Under the pieces are notes generated by a model that saw nothing but the letters and a program-made list of their open reading frames with translations, was not told where the DNA came from and searched no databases. Both the position numbers and the translations under genes were made by a program. A stretch of DNA of 64,000 nt. It comes from CAYNNQ01 sp051748085. Its GTDB lineage: Bacteria > Desulfobacterota > Desulfovibrionia > Desulfovibrionales > Desulfonatronovibrionaceae. How positions within the stretch are numbered: position 1 is the first letter of the stretch; each line of letters opens with the position of its first letter. The stretch is taken from NCBI GenBank assembly GCA_051748085.1, contig JBNJHA010000007.1, positions 1 through 64,000 on the forward strand, read 5' to 3'. Below are positions 52,754 to 60,869 of the stretch, piece after piece.

Positions 52754-54502
52754 CTACCTTTTGTCCGAAATCCTATATGGGAACTCTAATCGGTCCGCAT
52801 GGGGCTCACGGATCGAGTCCGGACCTCGCAGGGACATACTGGAAAGCGGAAAAAATGTTCGGGAATCGACAACTTCAAATTCCTCAACCTGATCGTACCC
52901 CAAGCTAAGAACAGGCTCGCTGTCCGGACCTATCCGGTCCTGGGTCACAAAAAGAGCCTGTCGGTCATTGCCGGTAGTCAGCATATAATTTCCGACATGG
53001 ACGACGGTCTCTTTTTCCGCGCCCAGCTCAAACCATAAATTGTTTTTTCTGCAGAAAACATCCGGCGATTCCGGCGGCAAAACACGCAAATGCCATTGCA
53101 CGCTTTTTTTGCTTGGAGTCTCCCGGACAATGCGCGCCTTGAATCCCTGTTCTTTGACCTGAATATAACGGCGCATGAACCTTTCCTGCAGCAATACCAG
53201 ACGGGAATGCTTGTCCTGTCCATCGTTATGCACATGATTGCTCACATAGCCCTTGATGTTTAAGACCTCGCCTCCCTGCTCTCCCCAAAGTCCCAAAAGC
53301 AGGAAACTGTCCCCAACCCGGGCTTCAATTTCGGTGCCGGGCATACAAAAACCAATCCGGCCATTCAGAGAGTAAACTAAAAGAGGATCGGCACCGGCTT
53401 CCTTTGGCCCGGAACCTTTCCAATGAACAGGAATTTCCCGGACAAGGCGACCGTCCACCCGGACTTGCAAACATTTGAAACCGGTTTGCGGTATGATTTC
53501 CGAAGTCAACAGATTGATCTGCGGCATATTCGAGGGACTGACGCTCCAGGCCTTGTCCGTACCTTGATTCAGTTCGGCGCGAAGTGTAGACATCCTGTGC
53601 AGGGTAATCCTGTCCAGGCCTTCCAAAGACTGACCATTGACCGCGACCGGTAACGGGCGGTCAAACCATTCATCTACCTGAACGTCGATATTGTCCGGCA
53701 ATTCAATATTTACGCCCATATTATTCAATATTTCCCGGACCATTATAATCTGATGCTCTACTTTCCAGCTCATGTCCCGGATCTGTTTAGAGACTTCCAC
53801 GGCCAAAGCCGGTTTGCGCAATTTGCTCACGGTATGAAATGTCAGCGATTTGCGCTGTTCGGCATGTGGAGTGCTCTTGGCAAAAGTGTCGGTGTTAAAA
53901 AGGGTAAAGACATATTGAGGAGGAGAAACTCCCGCATTGACCCGATCAATGGCCCTGCGAGCCATACGGCCCAAATCGGGAACTCCGGAATACGCAGCAC
54001 AGTCGATAATAACCGACTGCCCGAAACGCTGCGGATTGCGGCTTTGATCCACATATTCCGGACAATAAAAGCCGCTTCCTTCGTGCAAATGTATCAAGCC
54101 GTCGCTGCGGGCCACGAAAAACTTGATCGCCCGGGCCAGTATGTCTTCATAAAAACGATCATACTGGCGGTCGAACCGGCGGTTCAAATCAACATGAATC
54201 TTGCGGGTATCCTGGTTAAGGGCGGGCACATTGGCTCTGGGCACCACAATCAGGTTGCCCTTTTTAACTTTGGCCTGACGCAGCAAATCGGCCGTAAGCA
54301 CTCCAGCCGACTCGTCTCCCTGTATCCCCCCCTGGATCATGATGGTCGGGCCAGGCTTTTCCCCCTGAATATAGAAGACATCCAAGGGATAAAATGTCCG
54401 TGCGAACAGATTATATACCTGTACCTGCCCTCCGGCCTCAACAGCGGACACGCTCCCCAAAAGGCAACTAAACAGAAATATCGCTAAAAGGAAACGTCTC
54501 AC
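52754..54502 (-). CDS. M99/Csd4-like peptidoglycan carboxypeptidase
   Basis: 582-residue secreted protein with a signal peptide (about 1-20, ending SVSA). The first 300 residues are a zinc carboxypeptidase domain in which the usual first ligand His is Gln: GGIQGDES gives Gln61 and Glu64, and LIHLHEG supplies the third ligand (His138 or His140). DLNRRF is the substrate-Arg motif. This Gln-for-His change is a known trait of H. pylori Csd4 (family M99), which trims the tripeptide stem of peptidoglycan and sets helical shape. The remaining C-terminal half is beta-rich, function unknown. Overlaps the upstream membrane protein gene by 35 bases and is the last gene of the operon. Confidence 0.8.
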   Translation of the reverse strand: MRRFLLAIFLFSCLLGSVSAVEAGGQVQVYNLFARTFYPLDVFYIQGEKPGPTIMIQGGIQGDESAGVLTADLLRQAKVKKGNLIVVPRANVPALNQDTRKIHVDLNRRFDRQYDRFYEDILARAIKFFVARSDGLIHLHEGSGFYCPEYVDQSRNPQRFGQSVIIDCAAYSGVPDLGRMARRAIDRVNAGVSPPQYVFTLFNTDTFAKSTPHAEQRKSLTFHTVSKLRKPALAVEVSKQIRDMSWKVEHQIIMVREILNNMGVNIELPDNIDVQVDEWFDRPLPVAVNGQSLEGLDRITLHRMSTLRAELNQGTDKAWSVSPSNMPQINLLTSEIIPQTGFKCLQVRVDGRLVREIPVHWKGSGPKEAGADPLLVYSLNGRIGFCMPGTEIEARVGDSFLLLGLWGEQGGEVLNIKGYVSNHVHNDGQDKHSRLVLLQERFMRRYIQVKEQGFKARIVRETPSKKSVQWHLRVLPPESPDVFCRKNNLWFELGAEKETVVHVGNYMLTTGNDRQALFVTQDRIGPDSEPVLSLGYDQVEEFEVVDSRTFFPLSSMSLRGPDSIREPHADRLEFPYRISDKR

Positions 54503-55166
54503 TATAAATCAATTCCTTATTTTCATTTACAATGCTCAAGCGGAGCGCAAACAGGTCTTGCTGCATGGATGCTTTCGGAATTTTAAATGAAACTCCAACT
54601 TTTTTAAAATGGTTTATTTCAAAACTGAGTTCGTCATTCTTGACATCCATATCGACGATTTTCCCGGACTCGCTAACCAGAGCGATATTTACCCGGCCCT
54701 GGACCTTACGGTCTTCCAAAAGATTATTCAGCTCAAAACGCAAATGGATACTTGAATTACGTATCCTGGCTTGAATATGATCAAGCGCGATGATATGTTT
54801 GTCCACCTTCTTGAATATTTTGGCCAGGTTTGGTCTGGATGGATCGGATTTAGTACTGTTGTTTCTGCTCTGAAGGGCCGTGGCGATATCCTGCTCATTA
54901 AAAGATTCAACTATATCCCGTATGTTTTGCAGGCGCTTAAGTTCGGACTGTGTTTTTTCAAGACTCTCCCGAAGAGAAACAACTTCGGAGTTCAGCTCTC
55001 TGTTTTCGGAAAAAAAGACAAATGAAAAATAACCGCCAAGCCCAGCCACCAAAAGCAAAAACAAAAGGAACGCAATGAAAAATTTGATCCACCCCAGGGA
55101 AAATCTGAACCTTTTGACCTGGCGATCGTCACGCATGAAGAGTACATTGTATTTGGCCGGTTTCAA
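54468..55166 (-). CDS. Single-pass membrane protein with periplasmic coiled coil
   Basis: 232 residues. Short basic cytoplasmic head (KYNVLFMRDDRQVKRFRFS), one strong membrane helix (about 28-50), coiled coil (about 52-82, ENRELNSEVVSLRESLEKTQ), then a beta-rich C-terminal domain. The head resembles the N-terminus of membrane-anchored M23 peptidases, but no catalytic domain follows. Flanked by the Csd6-like and Csd4-like genes with overlaps on both sides (4 and 35 bases), so it may anchor or organise those enzymes. That role is inferred. Confidence 0.72.
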   Translation of the reverse strand: MKPAKYNVLFMRDDRQVKRFRFSLGWIKFFIAFLLFLLLVAGLGGYFSFVFFSENRELNSEVVSLRESLEKTQSELKRLQNIRDIVESFNEQDIATALQSRNNSTKSDPSRPNLAKIFKKVDKHIIALDHIQARIRNSSIHLRFELNNLLEDRKVQGRVNIALVSESGKIVDMDVKNDELSFEINHFKKVGVSFKIPKASMQQDLFALRLSIVNENKELIYSETFPFSDISV

Positions 55167-56431
55167 TTAATCTGCCTCCAATCCTCTCTCACAATTTTCC
55201 AGCCCGTTTTCAAAGGGGCAACAATTAATGTTTTGACGCCCAGATCCGCATAACCGGAACTGTCTTGGTAATCCTGGACAAAACGCACCTTAAAACCCTC
55301 GGCAACCAATGAAAACGAAAAATCACTTACTTCTATTTTTTGCGGGATACTCCCGGATTCCCAAATGCTTTTCTTATGCTTAACAACTGCCCTAAGTCCG
55401 TCGCGTCCTTCCTGGCTGATATCCTTGGCATAAAATCGCTTATAGTCAGCTATATCGGCACGTTTCCAGGCATCCTTCCATTTGCGGACAAAATAAAAGA
55501 GTTCTTCACCCCGTTGTTTAAAATAAGCCTGTTTCAATCTGTCGCCATCGCTTCCGCGCCATTCGGAACCGATCACTTTAAATTCGCCGTTTGCATCAGG
55601 CATCCAGTAAAGTCTCTTTATTCCGGCCGAATTAAACCCTGGAGCATTATAGATCTGTCCGAAATATGTCACCCAGTAGTTCGGACCTTTTACCACCCTG
55701 GGTTTGTCGATCCAGACGTCTATCCAGGGGTATTGATCAAACAGACGCTTTTTTCTTGCCTTAAAATGCTTGAATGATGTCTTTTGGGCCTTGGAATAGG
55801 AACCCGGAGCATAAAAGGAAAAAAAGGAATCCGAGCGTTCGGACCACGCCTGCGCCCACTTCTGGCAACTGGATGCCAATTGAGTGGAAATCCGGGTATT
55901 GTCCTCGGACTGGCCGCTTTGCCATGCAATATCCCTGGCTATGACCACCGGAGTCTGTCCGGGCTCAATATCATTGCCAATATCTTGTAAATCGCCAAGA
56001 TTCATGGCCACGCAGCCTTTGGTCCCAAACGAGGCTATCCCGTTGCCCCGGCCGTGAATCCAGATGCCATGCCCGGTTTTTCCGTTCAGCCTGTCCACAG
56101 GATTGGGAAAATTAAGGCTATAGGCCAGATTGCCGTAAAGGGTAAAGTTAAGATCGCGCCGCAGACGGTTTTCGACAAAATAAACACCTTCCGGAGTTTT
56201 TAAATCACCCTCCCGAAATTTATCCCCCCGGGACTGACCGGTGCTGCAGGGCACGTCCAGCATCTTTTTCAGCGGACTCTTGTTGTAAAAAAACAGCAAT
56301 TCCTGACTGTCCTTGTCCACCGCATAAAATTCCGCAGGCCCGTTGGGGTCAGAATTCAGGACACATTCCCACGCCGCCGCCGAAGTTGCGAATATGAGCA
56401 TCCAAATGGAAAAAATAATTATTCTGAACAA
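55163..56431 (-). CDS. YkuD-fold L,D-transpeptidase/carboxypeptidase, Csd6-like
   Basis: About 422 residues. Signal peptide (FRIIIFSIWMLIFATSAAA). YkuD catalytic domain with HGRGNGIASFGTKGCVAM, catalytic Cys about 140 and His about 126. A C-terminal NTF2-like domain (FYFVRKWKDAWKRADIADYKRFYA; GFKVRFVQDYQDSSGYADLG). The YkuD plus NTF2 layout is that of H. pylori Csd6 and C. jejuni Pgp2, which act as L,D-carboxypeptidases on peptidoglycan. TTG 56431 is the most likely start because it begins the signal peptide; TTG 56473 and ATG 56401 are alternatives. Confidence 0.78.
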   Translation of the reverse strand: MFRIIIFSIWMLIFATSAAAWECVLNSDPNGPAEFYAVDKDSQELLFFYNKSPLKKMLDVPCSTGQSRGDKFREGDLKTPEGVYFVENRLRRDLNFTLYGNLAYSLNFPNPVDRLNGKTGHGIWIHGRGNGIASFGTKGCVAMNLGDLQDIGNDIEPGQTPVVIARDIAWQSGQSEDNTRISTQLASSCQKWAQAWSERSDSFFSFYAPGSYSKAQKTSFKHFKARKKRLFDQYPWIDVWIDKPRVVKGPNYWVTYFGQIYNAPGFNSAGIKRLYWMPDANGEFKVIGSEWRGSDGDRLKQAYFKQRGEELFYFVRKWKDAWKRADIADYKRFYAKDISQEGRDGLRAVVKHKKSIWESGSIPQKIEVSDFSFSLVAEGFKVRFVQDYQDSSGYADLGVKTLIVAPLKTGWKIVREDWRQIN

Positions 56432-56435
56432 AATT

Positions 56436-57026
56436 CTACCAGACCAGTTTAAATTTTCCTGCCGGACCGGCAATAATCAGGGAAAGGCTTTCTTCGTTCA
56501 CCTTGGGGAAACGCAGATTATAGACTTTATTCCATCTGTTTATATACGGAAAAAAATGAGCGTGTTCGGTCACGGGATTTTCCAACTCGCGAATTTCCAG
56601 GGGATAAACACGATTATTGTCAGCGGTCAGGACAAAAATATTCCACAGGGAACGATTGAATTTCAGCCGATTGAAATCGTTTTCGCTTCCGTGGATGGCC
56701 AGTGTGAATTCAGTATTTTTTTTGAGATTGCTGAACATGGTCCGGGAAAAGCTCTGCTCTTTTTCCCTGGACCAATGATAGACGCTTGCTTTTTCCTTGA
56801 TATATGCGGTCCGCCAGGCATGGCTTTTTAGGGTAGCCACGACGGACACCTGCTCTTCCATCCCGAGATATAGCACATCCCGCCGGGTCCATTCCCGCAA
56901 TGCCTTGTAATACGCGCCTTCTGATTCCGGCCAGAGAAAAGTTCTTATGCCTTCCGTCTTTCCGCCGCAGGCCGGCAATAAAAATAAAAAACACAAAAAA
57001 AATAACAGGCCGTTAGACGGGCGCAT
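56436..57026 (-). CDS. Predicted lipoprotein of unknown function
   Basis: 196 residues. The lipobox is LLPAC (Cys about 20) after a hydrophobic signal (GLLFFLCFLFLLP). The mature protein has FLWPESEGAYYKALREWTRR and ends with a beta-rich region (LSLIIAGPAGKFKLVW). No known domain. Gene order pyrE - this - csd6-like - anchor - csd4-like suggests a role in envelope maintenance. ATG 57026 overlaps the end of pyrE by 14 bases and has GAGG nine bases upstream. Confidence 0.72.
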   Translation of the reverse strand: MRPSNGLLFFLCFLFLLPACGGKTEGIRTFLWPESEGAYYKALREWTRRDVLYLGMEEQVSVVATLKSHAWRTAYIKEKASVYHWSREKEQSFSRTMFSNLKKNTEFTLAIHGSENDFNRLKFNRSLWNIFVLTADNNRVYPLEIRELENPVTEHAHFFPYINRWNKVYNLRFPKVNEESLSLIIAGPAGKFKLVW

Positions 57027-57594
57027 TCGCCAAATCCTCACGCCTGAATATCGAATATGATTTGTAGCCCCGCTTTTCCAGTTCAATGCGGCCTCCCTCG
57101 TCACGATCCAGGACACATAATACGTATTTCACCTCGTATCCGGCATTGTTCACCCGTTCGCAGGCCTTGACCACACTCGCCCCGGTGGTAATCACATCCT
57201 CAAGCATGCATATGCTTGCACCGGGCCTGAAATTGGCCGTGCCTTCGAGATAGGAATCCGTTCCGTACCCCTTGGCCTTTTTACGTACCAGCATCCCGGG
57301 AAGGGATATGCCCTCCAGATAGGAAACAATCGTGACCGCGGAAACAAGCGGGTCTGCCCCGAGAGTCATCCCGGCAACACCATGCACGGGGGCATCCATT
57401 TCGCGGATCATGCTCAAAAAAATATTACCCAGCAGGTAGGAACCTTCGGGGTGCAAAGCTGTCTGCCGGCAGTCAAAATAATAATCGCTCTTTTTTCCGG
57501 AAGCCAGAGTAAAGTCGCCTTCTTTGTAGGATTTGACCGCCAGCAAGGAAGCCAATCCGGACTTCATCTCCGTTATGCTTAATGAATTGTTCAT
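57013..57594 (-). CDS. pyrE: Orotate phosphoribosyltransferase
   Basis: PyrE, 193 residues, makes OMP from orotate and PRPP. The PRPP loop ICMLEDVITTGASVVKAC is clear; FTLASGKKSDYYFDCRQ and RKKAKGYGTD (lysine/catalytic loop) are the other motifs. ATG 57594 with GGAT six bases upstream is preferred over a longer start at 57615. Follows purB by 95 bases. Confidence 0.93.
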   Translation of the reverse strand: MNNSLSITEMKSGLASLLAVKSYKEGDFTLASGKKSDYYFDCRQTALHPEGSYLLGNIFLSMIREMDAPVHGVAGMTLGADPLVSAVTIVSYLEGISLPGMLVRKKAKGYGTDSYLEGTANFRPGASICMLEDVITTGASVVKACERVNNAGYEVKYVLCVLDRDEGGRIELEKRGYKSYSIFRREDLANAPV

Positions 57595-57689
57595 TCGATT
57601 ATCCCGGGGCTGCAAATCAATTCTTTTTGTAAATTCCTTTTTACGACGCCCGATAATTCTCCGCGATTTTCAAGAATCATCCGGGCGGA

Positions 57690-58982
57690 TCATTCAAACA
57701 CCCGGTTAAATATGACATCTTCGTAGCGCAAATAATATCCGGGGTCAAAAATTTCGTCTAGTCCATCCTGTCCCAGAATTGAAAAAATTTTTTCATTGCC
57801 GCGAACTTCCCCGGGAAAGGACAGCCGTTTCTGCCAGCAGCGCATGGCTATGGCCTGGACCGCTTCGTAGGCCTCCTGCCTTTTCAGGCCCTTCTCAATA
57901 AGCGCAAGAAGAACTCTTTGCGAATAAAACAGTCCCAGGGACAGTTCCAGATTTTTGTCCATGTTTTCCGGATTTATCTTCAGATTCCGAACCAGATTTT
58001 TTAAGCGCCCGAGCATATAGTGCACAAGAATAGTCGAATCGGGCATGATGACCCGCTCCACCGAGGAATGGCTTATATCCCGCTCATGCCACAGGGCCAT
58101 GTTTTCCATGGCCGCCAGGGAATTGGTCCTGACCAGCCGGGAAAGCCCGGCCATATTTTCCGCGGATATGGGATTCTTTTTATGCGGCATGGCCGAGGAT
58201 CCTTTCTGCCCGGAGCTGAAGCCCTCTTCCGCTTCCAGGACTTCGGTCCGCTGCAGATGCCTGAGTTCCACACACAGCCTTTCGATTCCTCCGGCAATCA
58301 AAGCCAGGCAAGTAAAATAATTCGCATGCCTGTCCCTCTGCACGATCTGAGTGGAAATTTCATCCCTCTTTAATTCCAGATGGTCACAGACTATTTTCTC
58401 CATCTCCGGCGAAAGATGCGCGTAAGTACCCACTGCTCCGGATATCTTGCCCACCCGGATATCTTCCAGTGCGGCCTCCCAACGTTGTCTGTGACGTTTG
58501 AATTCGGCATAAAAACCGGCCATCTTCAGTCCGAAACTCGTTGGTTCGGCATGCACCCCATGCGTGCGGCCCATTTGGAGCCGGCCCTTATTTTTTTCGG
58601 CAACGGATTTTAAAACCTGCATAAACTCATCAAGGGCCCGGGAAATGAGCCGTCCGGCCCGAGTCAAAAGAAGGCCGTTCGCCGTATCCACGATATCCGA
58701 AGAAGTGCAGCCCAGATGAATATAACGTGAGGCGGAGCCGACTTTTTCCTCGACTGCGGTCAAAAAGGCGATTACATCGTGCTTTGTCTTTTTCTCGATT
58801 TCCAGAATCCTATCCAGGTCGAAACCGCTTTTATCCCGAATTATCCGCATTTCCTGATCCGGAACAATCCCCAGTTCATTCCAGGCTTCGCATACGGCCA
58901 GTTCGACTTCCAGCCAGACTTTGAACCTGTTTTCCAGGGACCAGATATCTCCCATTTCCTTACGTGTATATCTTTCGATCAT
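57690..58982 (-). CDS. purB: Adenylosuccinate lyase
   Basis: 430-residue fumarase/aspartase-family lyase acting twice in purine synthesis (SAICAR to AICAR and adenylosuccinate to AMP). The signature GSSAMPHKKNPI is present, with the catalytic His in QMGRTHGVHAEPT and HLGCTSSDIVDTAN. AAGGAT before ATG 58982. Heads the leftward operon with pyrE and the envelope genes. Confidence 0.95.
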   Translation of the reverse strand: MIERYTRKEMGDIWSLENRFKVWLEVELAVCEAWNELGIVPDQEMRIIRDKSGFDLDRILEIEKKTKHDVIAFLTAVEEKVGSASRYIHLGCTSSDIVDTANGLLLTRAGRLISRALDEFMQVLKSVAEKNKGRLQMGRTHGVHAEPTSFGLKMAGFYAEFKRHRQRWEAALEDIRVGKISGAVGTYAHLSPEMEKIVCDHLELKRDEISTQIVQRDRHANYFTCLALIAGGIERLCVELRHLQRTEVLEAEEGFSSGQKGSSAMPHKKNPISAENMAGLSRLVRTNSLAAMENMALWHERDISHSSVERVIMPDSTILVHYMLGRLKNLVRNLKINPENMDKNLELSLGLFYSQRVLLALIEKGLKRQEAYEAVQAIAMRCWQKRLSFPGEVRGNEKIFSILGQDGLDEIFDPGYYLRYEDVIFNRVFE

Positions 58983-59043
58983 ATCCTTAAATCATCCTGA
59001 CTTTTTCCGTCGCTAAAGCCCTAAAAATCCGCGTTTGGACCAA

Positions 59044-59070
59044 AAAAAAGCAGCCTTAAGCTGCTTTTAA
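59044..59070 (-). terminator. Rho-independent terminator after fmdB-like gene
   Basis: AAAAGCAGC / GCTGCTTTT with a short centre, followed on the minus strand by a run of eight Ts. It ends the two-gene unit at 59073-59613 before purB. Confidence 0.85.
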
Positions 59071-59072
59071 CC

Positions 59073-59438
59073 CTACTGACTGGCACCAGCCTGCGTGGAA
59101 GAAGATTTATTTTTAGAATCTTTTTTCGCTTCCGCCCCTGGCTTTGCGCTATGGTCAGCGCTTTTTCTGTCTCCAGGCGAATCAGCAGCGGCAGCATCCT
59201 TTTTTTGTCCGTTCTTACCGTTGCCGTTGCCGTTCCCATTCCCTCCGGCCGCAGTGCCTTTCCGGCTATAATCGGTTACATACCATCCGCTGCCCTTGAG
59301 AATAAACGCGGAATGGGAAATCATACGTTCTGAACCGCCCCCGCAAACAGGACATGGAACTTCTCGCTCTTCAAAATCATTCTGCCACTCTTCAAAAACC
59401 TGATGGCATTCTTCGCAACGATATTCATATATAGGCAT
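59073..59438 (-). CDS. FmdB-type zinc-ribbon regulatory protein with low-complexity tail
   Basis: 121 residues. The N-terminal 45 residues are the FmdB zinc ribbon: MPIYEYRCEECHQVFE and VPCPVCGG (CxxC pairs). YVTDYSRKG follows. Residues from about 62 are a disordered Gly/Asn then Lys/Ala/Ser/Asp-rich tail (GGNGNGNGNGKNG). The domain is widespread; a role in transcription or ribosome-related regulation is suspected but unclear. Start ATG 59438 directly preceded by GAGGAA. Confidence 0.85.
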   Translation of the reverse strand: MPIYEYRCEECHQVFEEWQNDFEEREVPCPVCGGGSERMISHSAFILKGSGWYVTDYSRKGTAAGGNGNGNGNGKNGQKKDAAAADSPGDRKSADHSAKPGAEAKKDSKNKSSSTQAGASQ

Positions 59439-59493
59439 TTCCTCTACCTCCAAAAACAAAAACGCAATTTTTTACTATTTTGCAATCTAAATC

Positions 59494-59613
59494 CTATGCA
59501 CTTTTTCCGGCCGCTTGCTTGGCCTCGCGCACACGCTGTTTCAACCTTTTCTTGCGGCGCTGACGGCGGCGGTCCAATTCCTTTTTACGCTCGATTTTCT
59601 TGTGCTGAGCCAT
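59494..59613 (-). CDS. 39-residue Arg/Lys-rich protein
   Basis: Very small gene. The protein is MAQHKKIERKKELDRRRQRR continuing KKRLKQRVREAKQAAGKSA, almost wholly helical and extremely basic, unlike S21 or THX by sequence. AGGAGG nine bases before ATG 59613 is a perfect ribosome site. It lies 55 bases upstream of the FmdB-like gene and shares its terminator. Composition suggests ribosome or RNA binding. I do not recognise a named family. Confidence 0.78.
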   Translation of the reverse strand: MAQHKKIERKKELDRRRQRRKKRLKQRVREAKQAAGKSA

Positions 59614-60194
59614 GTATATTTCCTCCTAGCTGATTTGTTAAAAAAAATATTTAAACACACTTATTTGGGGTTGTCCAGAAATAAGATATAGACTCACTGA
59701 ATTTACACCATGTTCAATTCAATTTCACAGAAAAAGATTAATACCCCATCTTCAATTGTCAATGCCTGATCGCGTCCCGCGCTTTCCGGACTTGAAAATA
59801 TCGGGTTTTGGGTTCGGAAATAAGTTTTTTTACTGTTTAACAAAAAAATTGAGTAATTATGAGCGAGAGCATCTTAATACGTGATCGAATAATTACGAAA
59901 ATTGACGCCGTTAAACTGGAAAAGGGCCATTTCCGGATGGAAACGGACTAGCTGCTTTAAAAACGGATTCTCCAATTCTTGCCCCCTTCTTTTTTTTCTG
60001 GCATTGTCAAGACGTTACATGCGCAGAAGAAATCTTGAACGTATAATAATCTTGATCCAGGACCCATTTAACGCATGGGGCCTGATTAAGACGGAGAAAA
60101 AGCCGATTACGGGCGGTAATCTTATTGATCCCTGCGCACAGGTCGATATCTGCAGTCCTCTGTTTAAACAAATAATTTTTTGAAGGGTACAAAC
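59614..60194. other. Divergent gap with structured purH leader
   Basis: No convincing gene in 581 bases. 59927-59945 is an inverted family E fragment (CATTTCCGGATGGAAAC). 60059-60142 can form three consecutive hairpins (separate entry). A 54-codon open frame (60018-60182) exists but has no ribosome site. Confidence 0.45.
60059..60142 (+). promoter_or_regulatory. Possible structured leader of purH
   Basis: Three adjacent stem-loops in the 5' region: AGGACCCAT / ATGGGGCCT (one mismatch), GATTAC / GTAATC with a five-base loop, and CCTG / CAGG around CGCA. A TATAAT hexamer lies just upstream (60042-60047). No known riboswitch consensus fits. Could be a regulatory leader; short stems also arise by chance. 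Confidence 0.35.
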
Positions 60195-60788
60195 ATGCAG
60201 CAGCTTAAAATAAAAAGGGCGATCATAAGTCTGACGGACAAATCCTTCAGCGCGGAACTCGGAACTTTCCTGCAGAGTCAGGGAGTGGAAATAGTCTCCA
60301 CCGGGGGCACTTTGAAGGAACTGGAGAAATCCGGTGTACGGGTGACTCCGGTAAATCAGGTAACCGATTTTCCTGAAATCATGGGCGGCCGGGTCAAGAC
60401 TCTGCACCCGGCGATTCATGCCGGTATTCTAGCGGACAAGGACAACCCCGAACATATTGAAACTATCAGCCGCATGGCAATCGAACCATTCGATCTTGTC
60501 TGCGTAAACCTGTACAATTTTAAACGGGCGGTTCAGGAAGATATGGACCTGCACCAGGCGATCGAACAAATTGATATCGGCGGCCCCACACTGCTTCGGG
60601 CCGCGGCCAAGAACCTGAACAGCGTCTGCGTTCTGCCCTCTCCCGAATTTTACACGGAATTCATTCAGGAAGTTAAAAACAACGGGGCGATAGGCCTTGA
60701 TTTCCGCAGGAAGACCGCGGCATACACCTTTAAAACCACATCAGAATATGACCGCATGATTGCCGAATTTTTAGCCCGGAGCATGTAA
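60195..60788 (+). CDS. purH: IMP cyclohydrolase (PurH N-terminal domain only)
   Basis: 197-residue protein with only the MGS-like IMP cyclohydrolase domain of PurH: RAIISLTDKSFSAELGTFLQ, VEIVSTGGTLKELE, MGGRVKTLHPAIHAGIL, IDIGGPTLLRAAAKN. The AICAR formyltransferase half (another 300 residues) is missing and the protein ends cleanly, so that step must come from a separate gene. This split is known in sulfate reducers. AAGGG eight bases before ATG 60195. Confidence 0.9.
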   Translation: MQQLKIKRAIISLTDKSFSAELGTFLQSQGVEIVSTGGTLKELEKSGVRVTPVNQVTDFPEIMGGRVKTLHPAIHAGILADKDNPEHIETISRMAIEPFDLVCVNLYNFKRAVQEDMDLHQAIEQIDIGGPTLLRAAAKNLNSVCVLPSPEFYTEFIQEVKNNGAIGLDFRRKTAAYTFKTTSEYDRMIAEFLARSM

Positions 60789-60798
60789 GTCTTGAAAC

Positions 60799-60840
60799 TG
60801 GTTTCCATCCGGAAATTTCTGAAATTTCCGGATAAGAACT
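60799..60840. repeat. TTTCCATCCGGAAATTT palindrome (family E), cleanest copy
   Basis: GTTTCCATCCGGAAATTTCT then GAAATTTCCGGATAAGAAC. A near-perfect palindrome (ATCCGGAAATTT / AAATTTCCGGAT) ten bases after purH and 30 before hflX; it could act as a bidirectional RNA hairpin. Confidence 0.7.
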
Positions 60841-60869
60841 AAACTCAATCATTAGTACAGGAGCCCAAA

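Noticed and set aside
59494..59613. Ribosomal protein S21 (rpsU)
   Set aside because: Small and basic with similar neighbours, but the sequence lacks the S21 pattern, so it is left as an unnamed basic protein.
60018..60182. 54-codon open frame before purH
   Set aside because: No ribosome site at its ATG, and the frame overlaps the hairpin leader; composition is not convincing.
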